This document shows, piece by piece, positions 51,402 through 60,081 of a DNA stretch of 60,081 nt (position 1 is the first letter of the stretch; each line of letters starts with the position of its first letter). The stretch is from Methylobacterium sp. NEAU K. Its GTDB lineage: Bacteria > Pseudomonadota > Alphaproteobacteria > Rhizobiales > Beijerinckiaceae. The DNA lies in the NCBI RefSeq assembly GCF_030700285.1, contig NZ_JAUYZJ010000033.1:1-60081 (forward strand). Direction: 5' to 3'. The position numbers and the translations under genes were made by a program. Below the pieces are notes generated by a model that was not told the DNA's origin, did not search any database, and worked only from the letters and a program-made list of their open reading frames with translations.

Positions 51402-52169
51402 CCGTCGGACTACGATGCGATAAGCCTTTCCATCCTACGCAGGACGGTCGGGCTGCATTGGTGTCCATCCACGCAAGCTAACGATCGGTGCGAACCCACA
51501 GACGGCTGCACCTCGCCGGCATTTGACACCGGACGCTCAAGGGTCCGCTCGGGCAATAGAATTTTTATTCTAAATCTTGTCAATAGGATAGAGTGGAATA
51601 AATATCTCACACGCATGAAATTTTCGTCGTAAAAATTACATTGGCAATAAATCTAACAAATTTCGTGATATTCGAAATGAAATCCTTTTGACTACAAATA
51701 TTTCTGAACAATACAGAGCGCGACAACGAGCAGATCTAATAGCTGCACGCATGTTTCGATTCAATATTAGGCATGCCGAGCGTCCAGTATGCCGCCTCCG
51801 TTTGATTTCTGCTTTCCGCTATCGAGCGGACATTCGGGGCGGCAGTCTGCAAAGGCTCAATCTGAGACCACGATCTGAGCCACGACGAAGGTCGGCTTCT
51901 CCGGCTTGAATGCCGGAAGCCGTCCGGCCGCTTCCGGCCACATCTGGAAATTGGCACCCGCACGTCCGCACGGCAGAGTTCGGTGGATTTCTACCCGTCC
52001 TCTCTCGACTGGATGATGGGCCTAGCGGGCATTCAGCAACGGGCTAGGTCCGGGCCAGCATGGTGGCGCGAGCAGGCATGGAGAGCGTCGCTACGCGGTT
52101 CTGCGGTGCGCAACTTCTCGGTCGGTGCTGCGGATGCGATGGCTCAACGATCGCTCGTCGGTTGTCCCA
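51402..52169. other. AT-richer gene-free stretch
   Basis: About 770 bases with a strongly AT-rich core at 51550-51700. No frame has coding character. I see no transposase relic or RNA gene. With the AT-rich segments at 46860 and 57930 it marks the accessory part of the window. Confidence 0.45.
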
Positions 52170-52805
52170 TCACACCACCTTTTCCGTGATTTTCTGCGGC
52201 GTGGGTTTCGTACCCTGGAAGGAAGGCCGACGTTCCATGCGATCGCTATAGGCGGCAAGGCTCGGGTATTGCTCACGCCACGGATAATCCGGCCAGCGAA
52301 CGTCGAGATACCCGACGACCGTTCCTGCCGCGATGTCCCCGAGCCCGAAGCTGTCGCCGACCGCGTAATCCCGGTCGCCGATCAGGCGGGCGATCTCGCG
52401 CACGCCGCCATCGACCTTTCGGCGCTGCCGTGCGATCCATTCCGGGCTCTGCCGTCCCTGCTCGCGCATCTGCTCGAAGAACATGAGCACGAACGCGTCA
52501 CAGGTGCCGTCGCAAAGCACCTCGAACTTGCGTGCGAGGAGCCGACCGTCGACATCTTCTGGAACGAGCGGCGGCGTCGGGTACTTCGCCTCGATCCATT
52601 CCATGATGTAGCGCGACTCGTAGACGGAGCTCCCGTCATCGAGGATGAGAACGGGCAGCTTCTCAAGCGGATTGTACTGCGGCGTCACGGTCGTGCCGTG
52701 CCAGGGCACTTCGGTCTCCAGGGCGAAAGGGATGCCCTTCTCGGCGAGCGCGATCCGCACCTTGCGGGCATACGGGCTCGGTGTCGCGCTGATCAGCTTC
52801 ATCAT
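52170..52805 (-). CDS. Glutathione S-transferase family protein
   Basis: The 211-residue product has an N-terminal thioredoxin-like domain (MKLISATPSPYARKVRIALAE) with SPYARK where a catalytic serine is expected, LEKLPVLILDDGSSVYESRYI with the cis-proline, and a C-terminal helical domain (DRDYAVGDSFGLGDIAAGTV with the N-capping motif). Likely a detoxification or isomerase GST; the substrate is unknown. It lies 19 bases downstream of actP on the same strand. Confidence 0.93.
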   Translation of the reverse strand: MMKLISATPSPYARKVRIALAEKGIPFALETEVPWHGTTVTPQYNPLEKLPVLILDDGSSVYESRYIMEWIEAKYPTPPLVPEDVDGRLLARKFEVLCDGTCDAFVLMFFEQMREQGRQSPEWIARQRRKVDGGVREIARLIGDRDYAVGDSFGLGDIAAGTVVGYLDVRWPDYPWREQYPSLAAYSDRMERRPSFQGTKPTPQKITEKVV

Positions 52806-52824
52806 GCTGTAATCCTGGGCAGGT

Positions 52825-54471
52825 TCATTCCGCGGGCACCGAGGCGGGCGGCGCTGTCCGGCCGACCGAAGCGCCCCGCTGGTGATCGATCCGTGCCTGC
52901 GGACTCCTGTCCGTCATGGACACGACGTAGCAGACGAGGAACGCGAGCGGCATCGTCACGATCGTCGGCGGATCGATCGGAAAGATCGGCGTCGCGTAGC
53001 CCAGAACGCCGACCCAGACTGGCCGGCCCAAGATGGTGAAGAGGAGCGCGGTTCCCAGCCCGACGCATCCCCCGGTCACGGCGCCCCGCGTCGTGAGCCC
53101 TGGCCAATACAGGACGAGGATCAAGAGCGGCAGCGTCGACGAGCAGGCGATGGAGAACGCCAAGCTCACCATGTAGGCGACGTTCTGGTTTTGGAACGCG
53201 ATGCCGAGCCCGATCGCGACGATTCCCAGGATTACGGTGGCGTAGCGCGAGACGCGCACCTCGGATGCATCGCTCGCGCCGGCGCGCCGGAACACGCTGG
53301 CATAGAGGTCGTGTGACACCGCCGTCGCCCCGGCGAGCGTCAGGCCCGCGACGACCGCGAGAATGGTCGCGAAGGCGACGGCCGAGATGAATCCGAGCAT
53401 CAGGTCGCCGCCGACCGCGTGCGAGAGGTGGATCGCCGCCATGTTCCCGCCGCCGATCAGGCCGCCGGCGGCGTTCACGTAGGCCGGGTTCTTGGCGACG
53501 AGGGCGAGCGCTCCGAACCCGATGACGAACACGAGCGCGAAGAAGTAGTTCATCCAAACCGACGCCCAGAACACGGATATGCGCGCGGCGCGGGCATCGG
53601 GCACTGTGAAGAATCGCATCAGGATGTGGGGAAGGCCGGCGGTCCCGAACATCAGCGCGAGTCCGAGCGAGATCGCCGAGACGGGATCGCGGGACAGGAA
53701 TTGCGGCGCCAGGATCGACTCCCCGCGGGGGTGCCGGGAAACCGCCTGCCGAAGCAGCGCGCCATAATCGAACCCGAAATGGGCCATCACGAGCAGTGCG
53801 ATCACCGTCCCGCCGATGAGGAACAGCACCGCTTTCGTGATCTGCACCCACGTCGTCGCGACCATGCCCCCGAACAGGACGTAGCAGATCATCAGGAGCC
53901 CGACGATGAACTGCGCATAGATGTAATCGAGTCCGAGCAGAAGGCGGATGAGTTGCCCGCCTCCCACCATCTGGGCGATGAGGTAGAACGCGATCACCAC
54001 GAGGGAGGCCGAGGCCGCGAAGATGCGGACCGGCTTCTCCTGAAGGCGCGTGCAGGCGACGTCCGTGAAGGTGAAGCGGCCGAGTGCACGCAGCCGCTCC
54101 GCCATCAGGAAGACCACGATCGGCAGCCCCGTCGTGTAGCCGACCGCATAGATGAGGCCGTCGAACCCGTTGCCGAACACGAGGCCAGCGAGCCCGAGGA
54201 AGGCGCCCGCCGAGATGAAATCGCCGGCGATCGCGAGACCATTCTGGAATCCTGTGATCCGTCCTCCGGCCGTGTAGAAGTCCGATGCCGATTGCGTCCG
54301 TTTCGCCGCCCTGTAGGTGATGTACAGCGTGCCCATCACGACGGTCGTGAAGAGCGCAATGGCGGTCAGGTTGAGGCCGCCGCTGGTCCCGCCTGTCTGT
54401 GCGAGGGCGGGTGCCGGTGCGAGAAGGGCCAGGCCGGATAGCCCGCGGCGGCGCGCAGCCGAGACCCTCAT
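52825..54471 (-). CDS. actP: Cation/acetate symporter ActP (SSS family)
   Basis: The 548-residue product is a sodium:solute symporter with about 13 helices. Family segments include DFYTAGGRITGFQNGLAIAG, DFISAGAFLGLAGLVFGNGF, LPHILMRFFTVPDARAARIS and AGLTLAGATAVSHDLYASVF. The N-terminus has a signal-like stretch (LSGLALLAPAPALAQ), as in E. coli ActP. It is expected to import acetate and perhaps other short monocarboxylates. The ATG at 54471 overlaps the stop of its DUF485 partner by four bases. Confidence 0.93.
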   Translation of the reverse strand: MRVSAARRRGLSGLALLAPAPALAQTGGTSGGLNLTAIALFTTVVMGTLYITYRAAKRTQSASDFYTAGGRITGFQNGLAIAGDFISAGAFLGLAGLVFGNGFDGLIYAVGYTTGLPIVVFLMAERLRALGRFTFTDVACTRLQEKPVRIFAASASLVVIAFYLIAQMVGGGQLIRLLLGLDYIYAQFIVGLLMICYVLFGGMVATTWVQITKAVLFLIGGTVIALLVMAHFGFDYGALLRQAVSRHPRGESILAPQFLSRDPVSAISLGLALMFGTAGLPHILMRFFTVPDARAARISVFWASVWMNYFFALVFVIGFGALALVAKNPAYVNAAGGLIGGGNMAAIHLSHAVGGDLMLGFISAVAFATILAVVAGLTLAGATAVSHDLYASVFRRAGASDASEVRVSRYATVILGIVAIGLGIAFQNQNVAYMVSLAFSIACSSTLPLLILVLYWPGLTTRGAVTGGCVGLGTALLFTILGRPVWVGVLGYATPIFPIDPPTIVTMPLAFLVCYVVSMTDRSPQARIDHQRGASVGRTAPPASVPAE

Positions 54472-54731
54472 CGGATGCTCTCGCGGTTCGCGATGAGCAC
54501 GTAAATCCCTGTCAGCGCGACGCCGAGCGCGATCACGAAGAGACCGTATGCGAAGGCGACGGTCACCGTGCCACCATCGACAAGCGGTCTGGCCAAGACG
54601 GAGGGCGCAAACGCGCCGAGCCCGACGAAGCCGAAATAGAAGAGCATCAGAGTCGCGGTGAGGCCGAGGCCGAGCCGGGGGCGCCCGATTTTGCCACCCG
54701 CCTCCGAAGGTGGGGAAATCTGCAAAGCCAT
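54468..54731 (-). CDS. DUF485 membrane protein (YjcH-like partner of ActP)
   Basis: The 87-residue product has two helices (TATLMLFYFGFVGLGAFAPS and VAFAYGLFVIALGVALTGIY) and the terminal YVLIANRE of DUF485. Such proteins are encoded just before actP in many bacteria, and their role is unknown. The four-base overlap (ATGA) with actP supports coupling. ATG 54731 was chosen over longer upstream frames. Confidence 0.88.
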   Translation of the reverse strand: MALQISPPSEAGGKIGRPRLGLGLTATLMLFYFGFVGLGAFAPSVLARPLVDGGTVTVAFAYGLFVIALGVALTGIYVLIANRESIR

Positions 54732-55331
54732 TGGTGTCTCCGGACGCGTCGCGGAAGCATCAGCAACTCGGATGCCAACCCGAACACCGCTCCGGGAAAG
54801 ACCTGCGCTCTCGATCACCTTGTGACGAAACTCCGCTCCCGAGAAACATTTGCGCAGACCGCTGCGACTGCCATGGGCCGCAAGCGGTTGGACATCCAAT
54901 TTCTGCTTCACCGCACTGGTCACTCGGAAGCAGCCATGCCGCTTCCGGCCAGCTTCGGCCGGCCGCTTCGCGCCCATCCCGGCCCTTCAGCACCATCCCG
55001 TCCATCCTCCGAAGCGGGCGCCGGCGGGGCGGCGCCGTTCCCGTACCAGCATGCGGACGCCCATGATGACAGCCGCCATGCCGATCTTCGAAACGAGATG
55101 CGAGAGCCGGACGCGTCGCGATGATAGAGCGCCCAACGAGGCGTCCAGTGCATCCGGTCGGGGGATGGCCACCGGCGACATGGTCATCTACTTGGCTCTG
55201 AGTGCCAGCCGTGACGCGGAGCGAGGTGAGCATGGCGCGGCAGACCGTCGGCGTCGTGGATGTCCTCTCGCCAGGATAGGCCGGCTCGTCGAGGCGGCGC
55301 GCCTATCGCTTTCGGTAAATCAGGACGTTAC
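54732..55331. other. Intergenic region upstream of DUF485/actP and the Pit operon
   Basis: About 600 bases between divergent operons, so both promoters should lie here. A minus-strand frame of 66 residues (54987-55187) has one possible helix (IGMAAVIMGVRMLVRE) but a weak ribosome binding site; I do not call it. Confidence 0.45.
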
Positions 55332-55973
55332 ATGCTGACTTGGTTCCGGGCGTTGATGCCGAAGGAGGATCGCTTCTTCGACCTCTTTGAACAACACGCT
55401 GCTACGCTGGTGCAGGGATCGGCCGCGCTCCGAGCTTTGCTCGACGGCACGCAGGACGTTCCGGTGGCCTGCCAGGCGATCTCCGCATACGAGGAGACAG
55501 CCGACGCCATCACCCGTGAGGCCCTGCTGGCGGTTCGCAGGACTTTCATCACTCCGTTCGATCGCGGTGACATCCAGGCCCTCGTCGGCTCCCTGGATGA
55601 TGCCATCGACCAGATGCTCAAAACGGCCAAGGCGGTCCAGCTCTTCGAGGTGACCACTTTCGAGCCGTCGATGCGCGAGATGGCCGCCGTGATTCAGGAG
55701 GCCGCTTCCGTGACCGCCGAGGCCCTCCCGAAGCTGCGCGCGATGGGCGAGAATGCGACCGCGCTGAACAGCCTGACCGAGCATGTCATACAACTGGAAG
55801 GCCGCGCTGATGATCTGCACAATGCGGGGCTCAAGGAGTTGTTCAAGGCGTCGCGGCAGGATCCCATGGCCTTCCTGGTCGGGTCGGAACTCTACGATCA
55901 CCTGGAGAAGGTCATGGACAGGTTCGAGGATGTCGCGAACCAGATCAGCAGCATCGTCGTCGAGCATGTCTGA
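55332..55973 (+). CDS. DUF47 (PhoU-like) phosphate-transport accessory protein
   Basis: The 213-residue product is a helical PhoU-like protein: FFDLFEQHAATLVQGSAALR, RTFITPFDRGDIQALVGSLDDAIDQM, and YDHLEKVMDRFEDVANQISS near the end. DUF47 proteins are found beside Pit transporters and modulate them. The pit gene starts 9 bases downstream. The ATG at 55332 matches the family start. Confidence 0.93.
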   Translation: MLTWFRALMPKEDRFFDLFEQHAATLVQGSAALRALLDGTQDVPVACQAISAYEETADAITREALLAVRRTFITPFDRGDIQALVGSLDDAIDQMLKTAKAVQLFEVTTFEPSMREMAAVIQEAASVTAEALPKLRAMGENATALNSLTEHVIQLEGRADDLHNAGLKELFKASRQDPMAFLVGSELYDHLEKVMDRFEDVANQISSIVVEHV

Positions 55974-55982
55974 GCCGGCCGC

Positions 55983-56972
55983 GTGACACTCCTGATCGTC
56001 CTCATCGCGGTCGCCCTGGTCTTCGACTTCCTGAACGGCCTGCACGACGCAGCCAACTCGATCGCGACCATCGTCTCGACCCGGGTTCTGGCACCCCGCT
56101 ACGCCGTGCTCTGGGCGGCGTTCTTCAATTTCGTGGCGTTCCTGGTCTTCGGCCTGCACGTCGCCGGCACGGTCGGGTCCGGCATCATCGACGTCGCTGT
56201 GGTGAACGATCGGGTGATCCTCGGCGCGCTCGGCGGCGCCATCACCTGGAACCTGCTCACTTGGTATGCCGGCATACCGTCATCGAGTTCGCATGCCCTT
56301 ATCGGCGGCCTGCTCGGGGCCGGCATCGCAAAGGCGGGGGTGAGCGCAATCGTCTGGCCCGGCGTGATCACGACGAGCGCGGCGATCGTGCTCTCGCCCG
56401 CCCTCGGCTTCGCACTCGGGCTGTTGCTCATGCTCGGCGTGTCGTGGACCTTCGTGCGTTCGACGCCATACGCCGTGGACAGGCTGTTCCGCGTCCTGCA
56501 ATTCGCCTCGGCCTCGCTCTACTCCCTTGGCCACGGGGGCAACGATGCACAGAAAACCATGGGCATCATCGCGGTGCTCCTCTACGCCCATGGGGCGGGC
56601 GGCGGGTCGTTCCACGTGCCGCTCTGGGTGGTGCTGTGCTGCCAGACCGCCATGGCGCTAGGCACCCTGCTGGGCGGCTGGCGCATCGTGCACACGATGG
56701 GGTCGAAGATCACCCGGCTGTCACCCATGCAGGGCTTCTGCGCCGAGACCGGGGGAGCCGTGACCCTGTTCGCCGCCACGGCATTCGGGATCCCGGTCTC
56801 GACCACCCATACGATCACCGGCGCGATCATCGGGGTCGGCGCAGCCCGCAGGGTGTCGGCTGTCCGCTGGAACGTCGCGCAGGGCATCGTCATCGCCTGG
56901 GTGGTCACGATGCCGGCGGCAGCCCTGGTGGCGGCGCTGATCTATGACGTGTCCGGCCTCGTGCTGCCGTAA
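55983..56972 (+). CDS. pit: Low-affinity inorganic phosphate transporter (Pit)
   Basis: The 329-residue product has about ten helices and the two repeats of PiT transporters: FDFLNGLHDAANSIATIVST and YSLGHGGNDAQKTMGIIAVL, with ITWNLLTWYAGIPSSSSHAL and FGIPVSTTHTITGAIIGVG. It imports metal-phosphate with protons. It starts at GTG 55983 immediately after the DUF47 gene; the two form an operon. Confidence 0.95.
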   Translation: MTLLIVLIAVALVFDFLNGLHDAANSIATIVSTRVLAPRYAVLWAAFFNFVAFLVFGLHVAGTVGSGIIDVAVVNDRVILGALGGAITWNLLTWYAGIPSSSSHALIGGLLGAGIAKAGVSAIVWPGVITTSAAIVLSPALGFALGLLLMLGVSWTFVRSTPYAVDRLFRVLQFASASLYSLGHGGNDAQKTMGIIAVLLYAHGAGGGSFHVPLWVVLCCQTAMALGTLLGGWRIVHTMGSKITRLSPMQGFCAETGGAVTLFAATAFGIPVSTTHTITGAIIGVGAARRVSAVRWNVAQGIVIAWVVTMPAAALVAALIYDVSGLVLP

Positions 56973-57031
56973 GGCGGCGCGAGCGCGGCCGTGCCGGAGC
57001 CGGCGGTTCAAAGTACCTGGGACGGCTCACT

Positions 57032-57247
57032 TCAGATCATGCGTGTCTCGCCGGGCTTGAGACCGAGCCGGCGGACCATGTCCCGCGACAGCGCACCGAC
57101 GATTTCGACCTGCATGTCCTCAGTGGCCAGCGCGCCGACTTGAGCCAAAGCTGCCTCGGCCCAGTTGGCCACGACGGCATAGACCCGGACGGCCTCGCGC
57201 CTCTCATGCACGGCGATCAGGTACGCTGTGTGCTTCTCACGCTTCAT
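57032..57247 (-). CDS. Small protein of unknown function
   Basis: The 71-residue product has EKHTAYLIAVHERREAVRVY, VVANWAEAALAQVGALATED, and ends RRLGLKPGETRMI. It looks like a soluble alpha/beta protein. The ATG at 57247 shares its A with the stop of the frame upstream (TGATG), so the two may be coupled. No family is recognised. Confidence 0.55.
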   Translation of the reverse strand: MKREKHTAYLIAVHERREAVRVYAVVANWAEAALAQVGALATEDMQVEIVGALSRDMVRRLGLKPGETRMI

Positions 57248-57729
57248 CACTGACCGGCCCCTATGCGAGGTCGCATCCGGCGTCGCTGCCTGTTCAATCG
57301 TCGGGCTTCCCGCGGGGTGATGGCGCCCATCTTGGCACCGGCGTGGAACTCCAGTTTCATGCCGTTCTCGATGCTCGGACCCTCCCGGTGCCCATCGGCG
57401 GCCGCGAACTCGGCCATGCCAGCATGGCCTTCGGCGCCAACCTGCTGTCTGACCAATTCGGCCGCGATGCAGTCGGGACCGGCCCCGGCCACTCTCGTCA
57501 GTACTGGACCGGCTAGACCGAGCGCTGCCGCCAAGGCCCGACGAGAAACGCCGCCGGTATTTATCGACTGCCTCCATTTCCAGTTGTGTCGGGCAACAGC
57601 TGGCTTGTGGAGCGGTTGCAGGCCGATCGCCGTGGACAACTGTCGAAGCTGACCCTCGAGGGGCCGGCAACGGGCATTGGGAATTTGCCAGTCGGTCGAG
57701 TGCCGAGAAAGCCCTCGACAGAATCTCAT
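57247..57729 (-). CDS. Possible Tat-signal protein (start uncertain)
   Basis: The frame contains SRRALAAALGLAGPVLTRVAG, a good Tat-like signal, then CIAAELVRQQVGAEGHAGMA, SIENGMKLEFHAGAKMGAIT and a basic end. A natural start near the signal is not seen: the in-frame ATG (57729) lies 35 residues too early. Either an unusual start codon is used or a base is wrong. The TGATG junction with the next gene supports a real gene. Confidence 0.4.
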   Translation of the reverse strand: MRFCRGLSRHSTDWQIPNARCRPLEGQLRQLSTAIGLQPLHKPAVARHNWKWRQSINTGGVSRRALAAALGLAGPVLTRVAGAGPDCIAAELVRQQVGAEGHAGMAEFAAADGHREGPSIENGMKLEFHAGAKMGAITPREARRLNRQRRRMRPRIGAGQ

Positions 57730-58067
57730 CAGCGCACGGGCAGGGGCGTCAGATTCGAGCCGTGGTTAGGCCCAGCGTGGCCGGACAGCGTTCGGCCAGA
57801 TCCGGCCGGACGTGTCACGCCCATTGCAGCCGTCCCGCCCATCATTTGCATATCTTGGAAGGGGATGTTTCTGGGCTCAATGAACAGGGACTTGGACCGC
57901 ATTTTATGGGAATGTAAGACACCAAGAAATCAATTATTGCGTACTATTTATTCATCGATCTGTATAGAAAATTGTATTTTTATTAAAAAAATAGATATTT
58001 ATTAACCAAAATTTGCCGATGTCGGGGCGATGTGTAATCTCGAGCACCAACCACGGCGTAGAGGATC
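57730..58067. other. Intergenic stretch with AT-rich core
   Basis: About 340 bases. The part at 57930-58010 is extremely AT-rich for this genome, with runs of A and T such as TTTTTATTAAAAAAATAG. It is a likely promoter or protein-binding region for the downstream peptide frame; no RNA gene is visible. Confidence 0.45.
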
Positions 58068-58175
58068 ATGACGATTATGGATCCGAAACAACATATTCAG
58101 CCTGCCGCAAAGTCATCCAGCATCCATCTTTTCGAGGTGAACCGCTACAAGATTTGCTTAAATGGAAATTTTTAA
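58068..58175 (+). CDS. Possible 35-residue peptide
   Basis: An ATG at 58068 with GAGGATC just before it opens a frame of 35 residues ending in TAA. It has MTIMDPKQHIQPAAKSSSIH at the start and FEVNRYKICLNGNF at the end. Codon use is AT-rich like the surrounding stretch. Its last four bases overlap the end of the TRAP permease gene on the other strand. It may be a real peptide or a chance frame. Confidence 0.3.
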   Translation: MTIMDPKQHIQPAAKSSSIHLFEVNRYKICLNGNF

Positions 58176-60064
58176 AGGAATCCGATGGAGAACCAGGGGA
58201 CGAGGATGATGGCGAGGAGGCCGACCAGGAGGGCCAGGATGTAGCCGACGATCGGGCGCATGCCGGCGTCCGGGTGGATCCGGCTGATGGCGCAGGCGGC
58301 GTAGTAGCCGACGCCGAAGGGCGGCGCGAACAATCCGATGCCCATGGCGAGGATCACCACCATCGCGTAGTGGACCTCGTGCACGCCGACCTGCCGGGCG
58401 ATCGGGAACAGCAGCGGGCCGAACAGCACGATCGCCGGGATGCCCTCCAGCACCGAGCCCAGCACGATGAAGGCCGCCGCCGACACGAACAGGAAGCCGA
58501 TCGCCCCGCCGGGCAGGCTCTTCATCGTCACCGCCAGCGTCTGCGAGAAGCCCGACTGGGTCAGCGCCCAGGCCATGCCGGTGGCCGCGCCGATGATCAG
58601 CAGGATCGCCCCCGACAGCGTCGCGGTCGTCACCAGCATCGGGTAGAGCCGCCGCCAGTCGAACTGACGGTAGATCAGCAGCCCTGCCAATGCGGCATAG
58701 ACGATCCCGATGGTCGAGACCTCGGTGGCGGTGGCGATGCCCTCGACCACCGCGAAGCGGATCACGAAGGGCAGCGCCAGCGCCGGCACCGCCACCACGA
58801 AGGCCCGGCCGATGACCCGCCGCGCGGGCCGGGCGACGTGGCTCAGGTCCTCGCCGCGATAGCGCCACCACACGAGCGCGCAGAGCGTCACGGCGAGCAC
58901 GAGGCCCGGCAGCAGGCCGCCGGTGAACAGGGCGGTGATCGACACCCCCGTGACCGAGCCGATGGTGATCAGCACGATCGAGGGCGGGATCGTCTCGGTC
59001 TGCGCGCCCGTCGTGGCCAAGAGCGCCACGAGGTCGCCCTCCTTGGCGCCCCGCGCCTTCATCTCGGGGAACAGCACGGGCGCGACCGCGGCCATGTCGG
59101 CCGCCTTCGAGCCGGAGATGCCCGACACGAGGTACATCGCCCCGACCAGCACGTAGTGCAGCCCGCCGCGCACGTGGCCGAGCAGGCTCGCCAGGAAGCC
59201 CACCATGGCCCGGGCCATGCCGGTCATCTCGATCAGCAGGCCGAGGAAGACGAACAGCGGCACGGCCAGCAGGATGAGGTGGCTCATGCCCTCGTCCATG
59301 CGCCCGACCACCACCATCGAGGGCGCGTTGGTGGTGAGCGTGATGTAGGCGAAGGTCGACAACCCGAACGCGAAGGCGATCGGCACGCCGGAGAAGACCA
59401 GCGCGCCGACGCCGAGGACGAAGAACAGCAGCAGATTGAGGTTGCCCAGCCCCGCGAACCAGGGCTGGAGCGCCACCAGCCCGGCGGCGAGGCCCCCGCC
59501 CAGCGCCAGCGCGCCCACGGTCAGGCGCCAGTCGGCGGTCTCCAGCAGGCGGATCGCCGCGACGACCAGCATGAGGCCGAGGCCGACCGGCAGGGCGGCG
59601 GCCCGCCAGGCGTTGTTGAGTTCCAGCGCGGGCGTCTGGACGAAGGCCTCCTCGCTGGCGAACTCCCAGGCCGGCTCCAGCAGCAGCGCCACGAAGATCA
59701 GGCCGGCCACCAGGGCGACCGTCTCCAGGAAGGCGCGCAGGCGCGGGCCGCTCATGGCGACGAGCGCGGTCATGCGCATGTGCTCGGCGCGGCGGAAGGC
59801 GACCACGGCGCCCAGCATGGCGAGCCACAGGAACAGGATCGAGGCCAGTTCGTCCGACCAGACCAGCGGTTCACGGAACACGTAGCGGCTCACCACCCCG
59901 CCGAGCAGCACGCCGATCTCGGCCAGCACGAGCAGCGCCGCCGGGATCTCCACGAGGTAGCCCAGCCCGTCGTCCAACCGGCGCAGCCACGGCCGCGCGC
60001 GCAGGGGCGGACCTGCCAGCTCAAGACCCGCCGCACTCTCCACCGCCGCGATGTCGATCTGCAT
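58172..60064 (-). CDS. TRAP transporter permease, fused small and large subunits (DctQM)
   Basis: The 630-residue product joins a DctQ-like part (residues about 30-200, four helices, VVSRYVFREPLVWSDELASI) to a DctM-like part (residues about 205-630, FSGVPIAFAFGLSTF, LLAVPLFVFLGLLIEMTGMA, SGSKAADMAAVAPVLFPEMK, GLFAPPFGVGYYAACAISRI). With a periplasmic DctP it would import an organic acid using the sodium gradient. No dctP lies within the window; it could be upstream beyond the right edge. The ATG at 60064 follows GAAGGGAGGG. Confidence 0.93.
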   Translation of the reverse strand: MQIDIAAVESAAGLELAGPPLRARPWLRRLDDGLGYLVEIPAALLVLAEIGVLLGGVVSRYVFREPLVWSDELASILFLWLAMLGAVVAFRRAEHMRMTALVAMSGPRLRAFLETVALVAGLIFVALLLEPAWEFASEEAFVQTPALELNNAWRAAALPVGLGLMLVVAAIRLLETADWRLTVGALALGGGLAAGLVALQPWFAGLGNLNLLLFFVLGVGALVFSGVPIAFAFGLSTFAYITLTTNAPSMVVVGRMDEGMSHLILLAVPLFVFLGLLIEMTGMARAMVGFLASLLGHVRGGLHYVLVGAMYLVSGISGSKAADMAAVAPVLFPEMKARGAKEGDLVALLATTGAQTETIPPSIVLITIGSVTGVSITALFTGGLLPGLVLAVTLCALVWWRYRGEDLSHVARPARRVIGRAFVVAVPALALPFVIRFAVVEGIATATEVSTIGIVYAALAGLLIYRQFDWRRLYPMLVTTATLSGAILLIIGAATGMAWALTQSGFSQTLAVTMKSLPGGAIGFLFVSAAAFIVLGSVLEGIPAIVLFGPLLFPIARQVGVHEVHYAMVVILAMGIGLFAPPFGVGYYAACAISRIHPDAGMRPIVGYILALLVGLLAIILVPWFSIGFL

Positions 60065-60081
60065 GGCGCCCTCCCTTCAGG

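Overview
The window is a high-GC alphaproteobacterial chromosome segment that most resembles Methylobacterium or a close relative. The genus call is an inference from gene order (mnmG-rsmG-parA-parB facing lptE-holA), base composition and small secreted protein types; I could run no search. The three matches to the chromosomal parS palindrome and the parAB genes indicate a replication-origin-proximal region.

Region by region. Positions 1-6.9 kb hold the 3' end of ftsK, galM, an SNase-like membrane protein, a secreted protein of unknown function, a lipid kinase and a TerC-type membrane protein. Positions 7-18 kb hold leuS, a YggS-type PLP protein, an L,D-transpeptidase, an orphan OmpR-type response regulator, a stand-alone cyclic-nucleotide-binding protein, dapD, an alpha/beta-hydrolase-fold protein without its nucleophile, a class A acid phosphatase and a TonB-dependent siderophore receptor. 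Positions 18-25 kb hold lptE-holA facing the tightly overlapped mnmG-rsmG-parA-parB operon. Positions 25-36 kb hold a 49-residue membrane peptide, an HMA metal-binding protein, a MipA-type porin, a degenerate EAL protein, an HSL-type esterase, panC, a YbaK deacylase, mnmE, a four-helix membrane protein and an ABC-F ATPase.

From about 36 kb the window becomes accessory. There are fragments of IS5, IS3 and IS6 transposases around a pentapeptide MxKDx repeat gene, a cold-shock protein, and a pair of small genes of which the first is frameshifted. A KaiC-type double ATPase, an HWE histidine kinase and a single-domain response regulator form an apparent operon at 40.1-43.0 kb. After that come a carotenoid oxygenase, an SDR, and a sulfatase locus (formylglycine-generating enzyme, Tat-exported arylsulfatase, outer-membrane channel). 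The last 8 kb are transport genes: GST, ActP with a DUF485 partner, the DUF47-Pit phosphate system and a fused DctQM TRAP permease.

The most distinctive locus is the KaiC/HWE kinase/receiver operon. No kaiA or kaiB is present, the CI domain has lost the catalytic glutamate pair that CII keeps, and the kinase begins with a receiver-like domain lacking a phosphorylatable aspartate. Decayed genes also stand out: a class A beta-lactamase relic between ybaK and mnmE, an AEC-permease relic after the TonB receptor, and the transposase fragments. Long frames antisense to leuS, panC, the ABC-F gene and the TonB receptor are artefacts of high GC and were left out.
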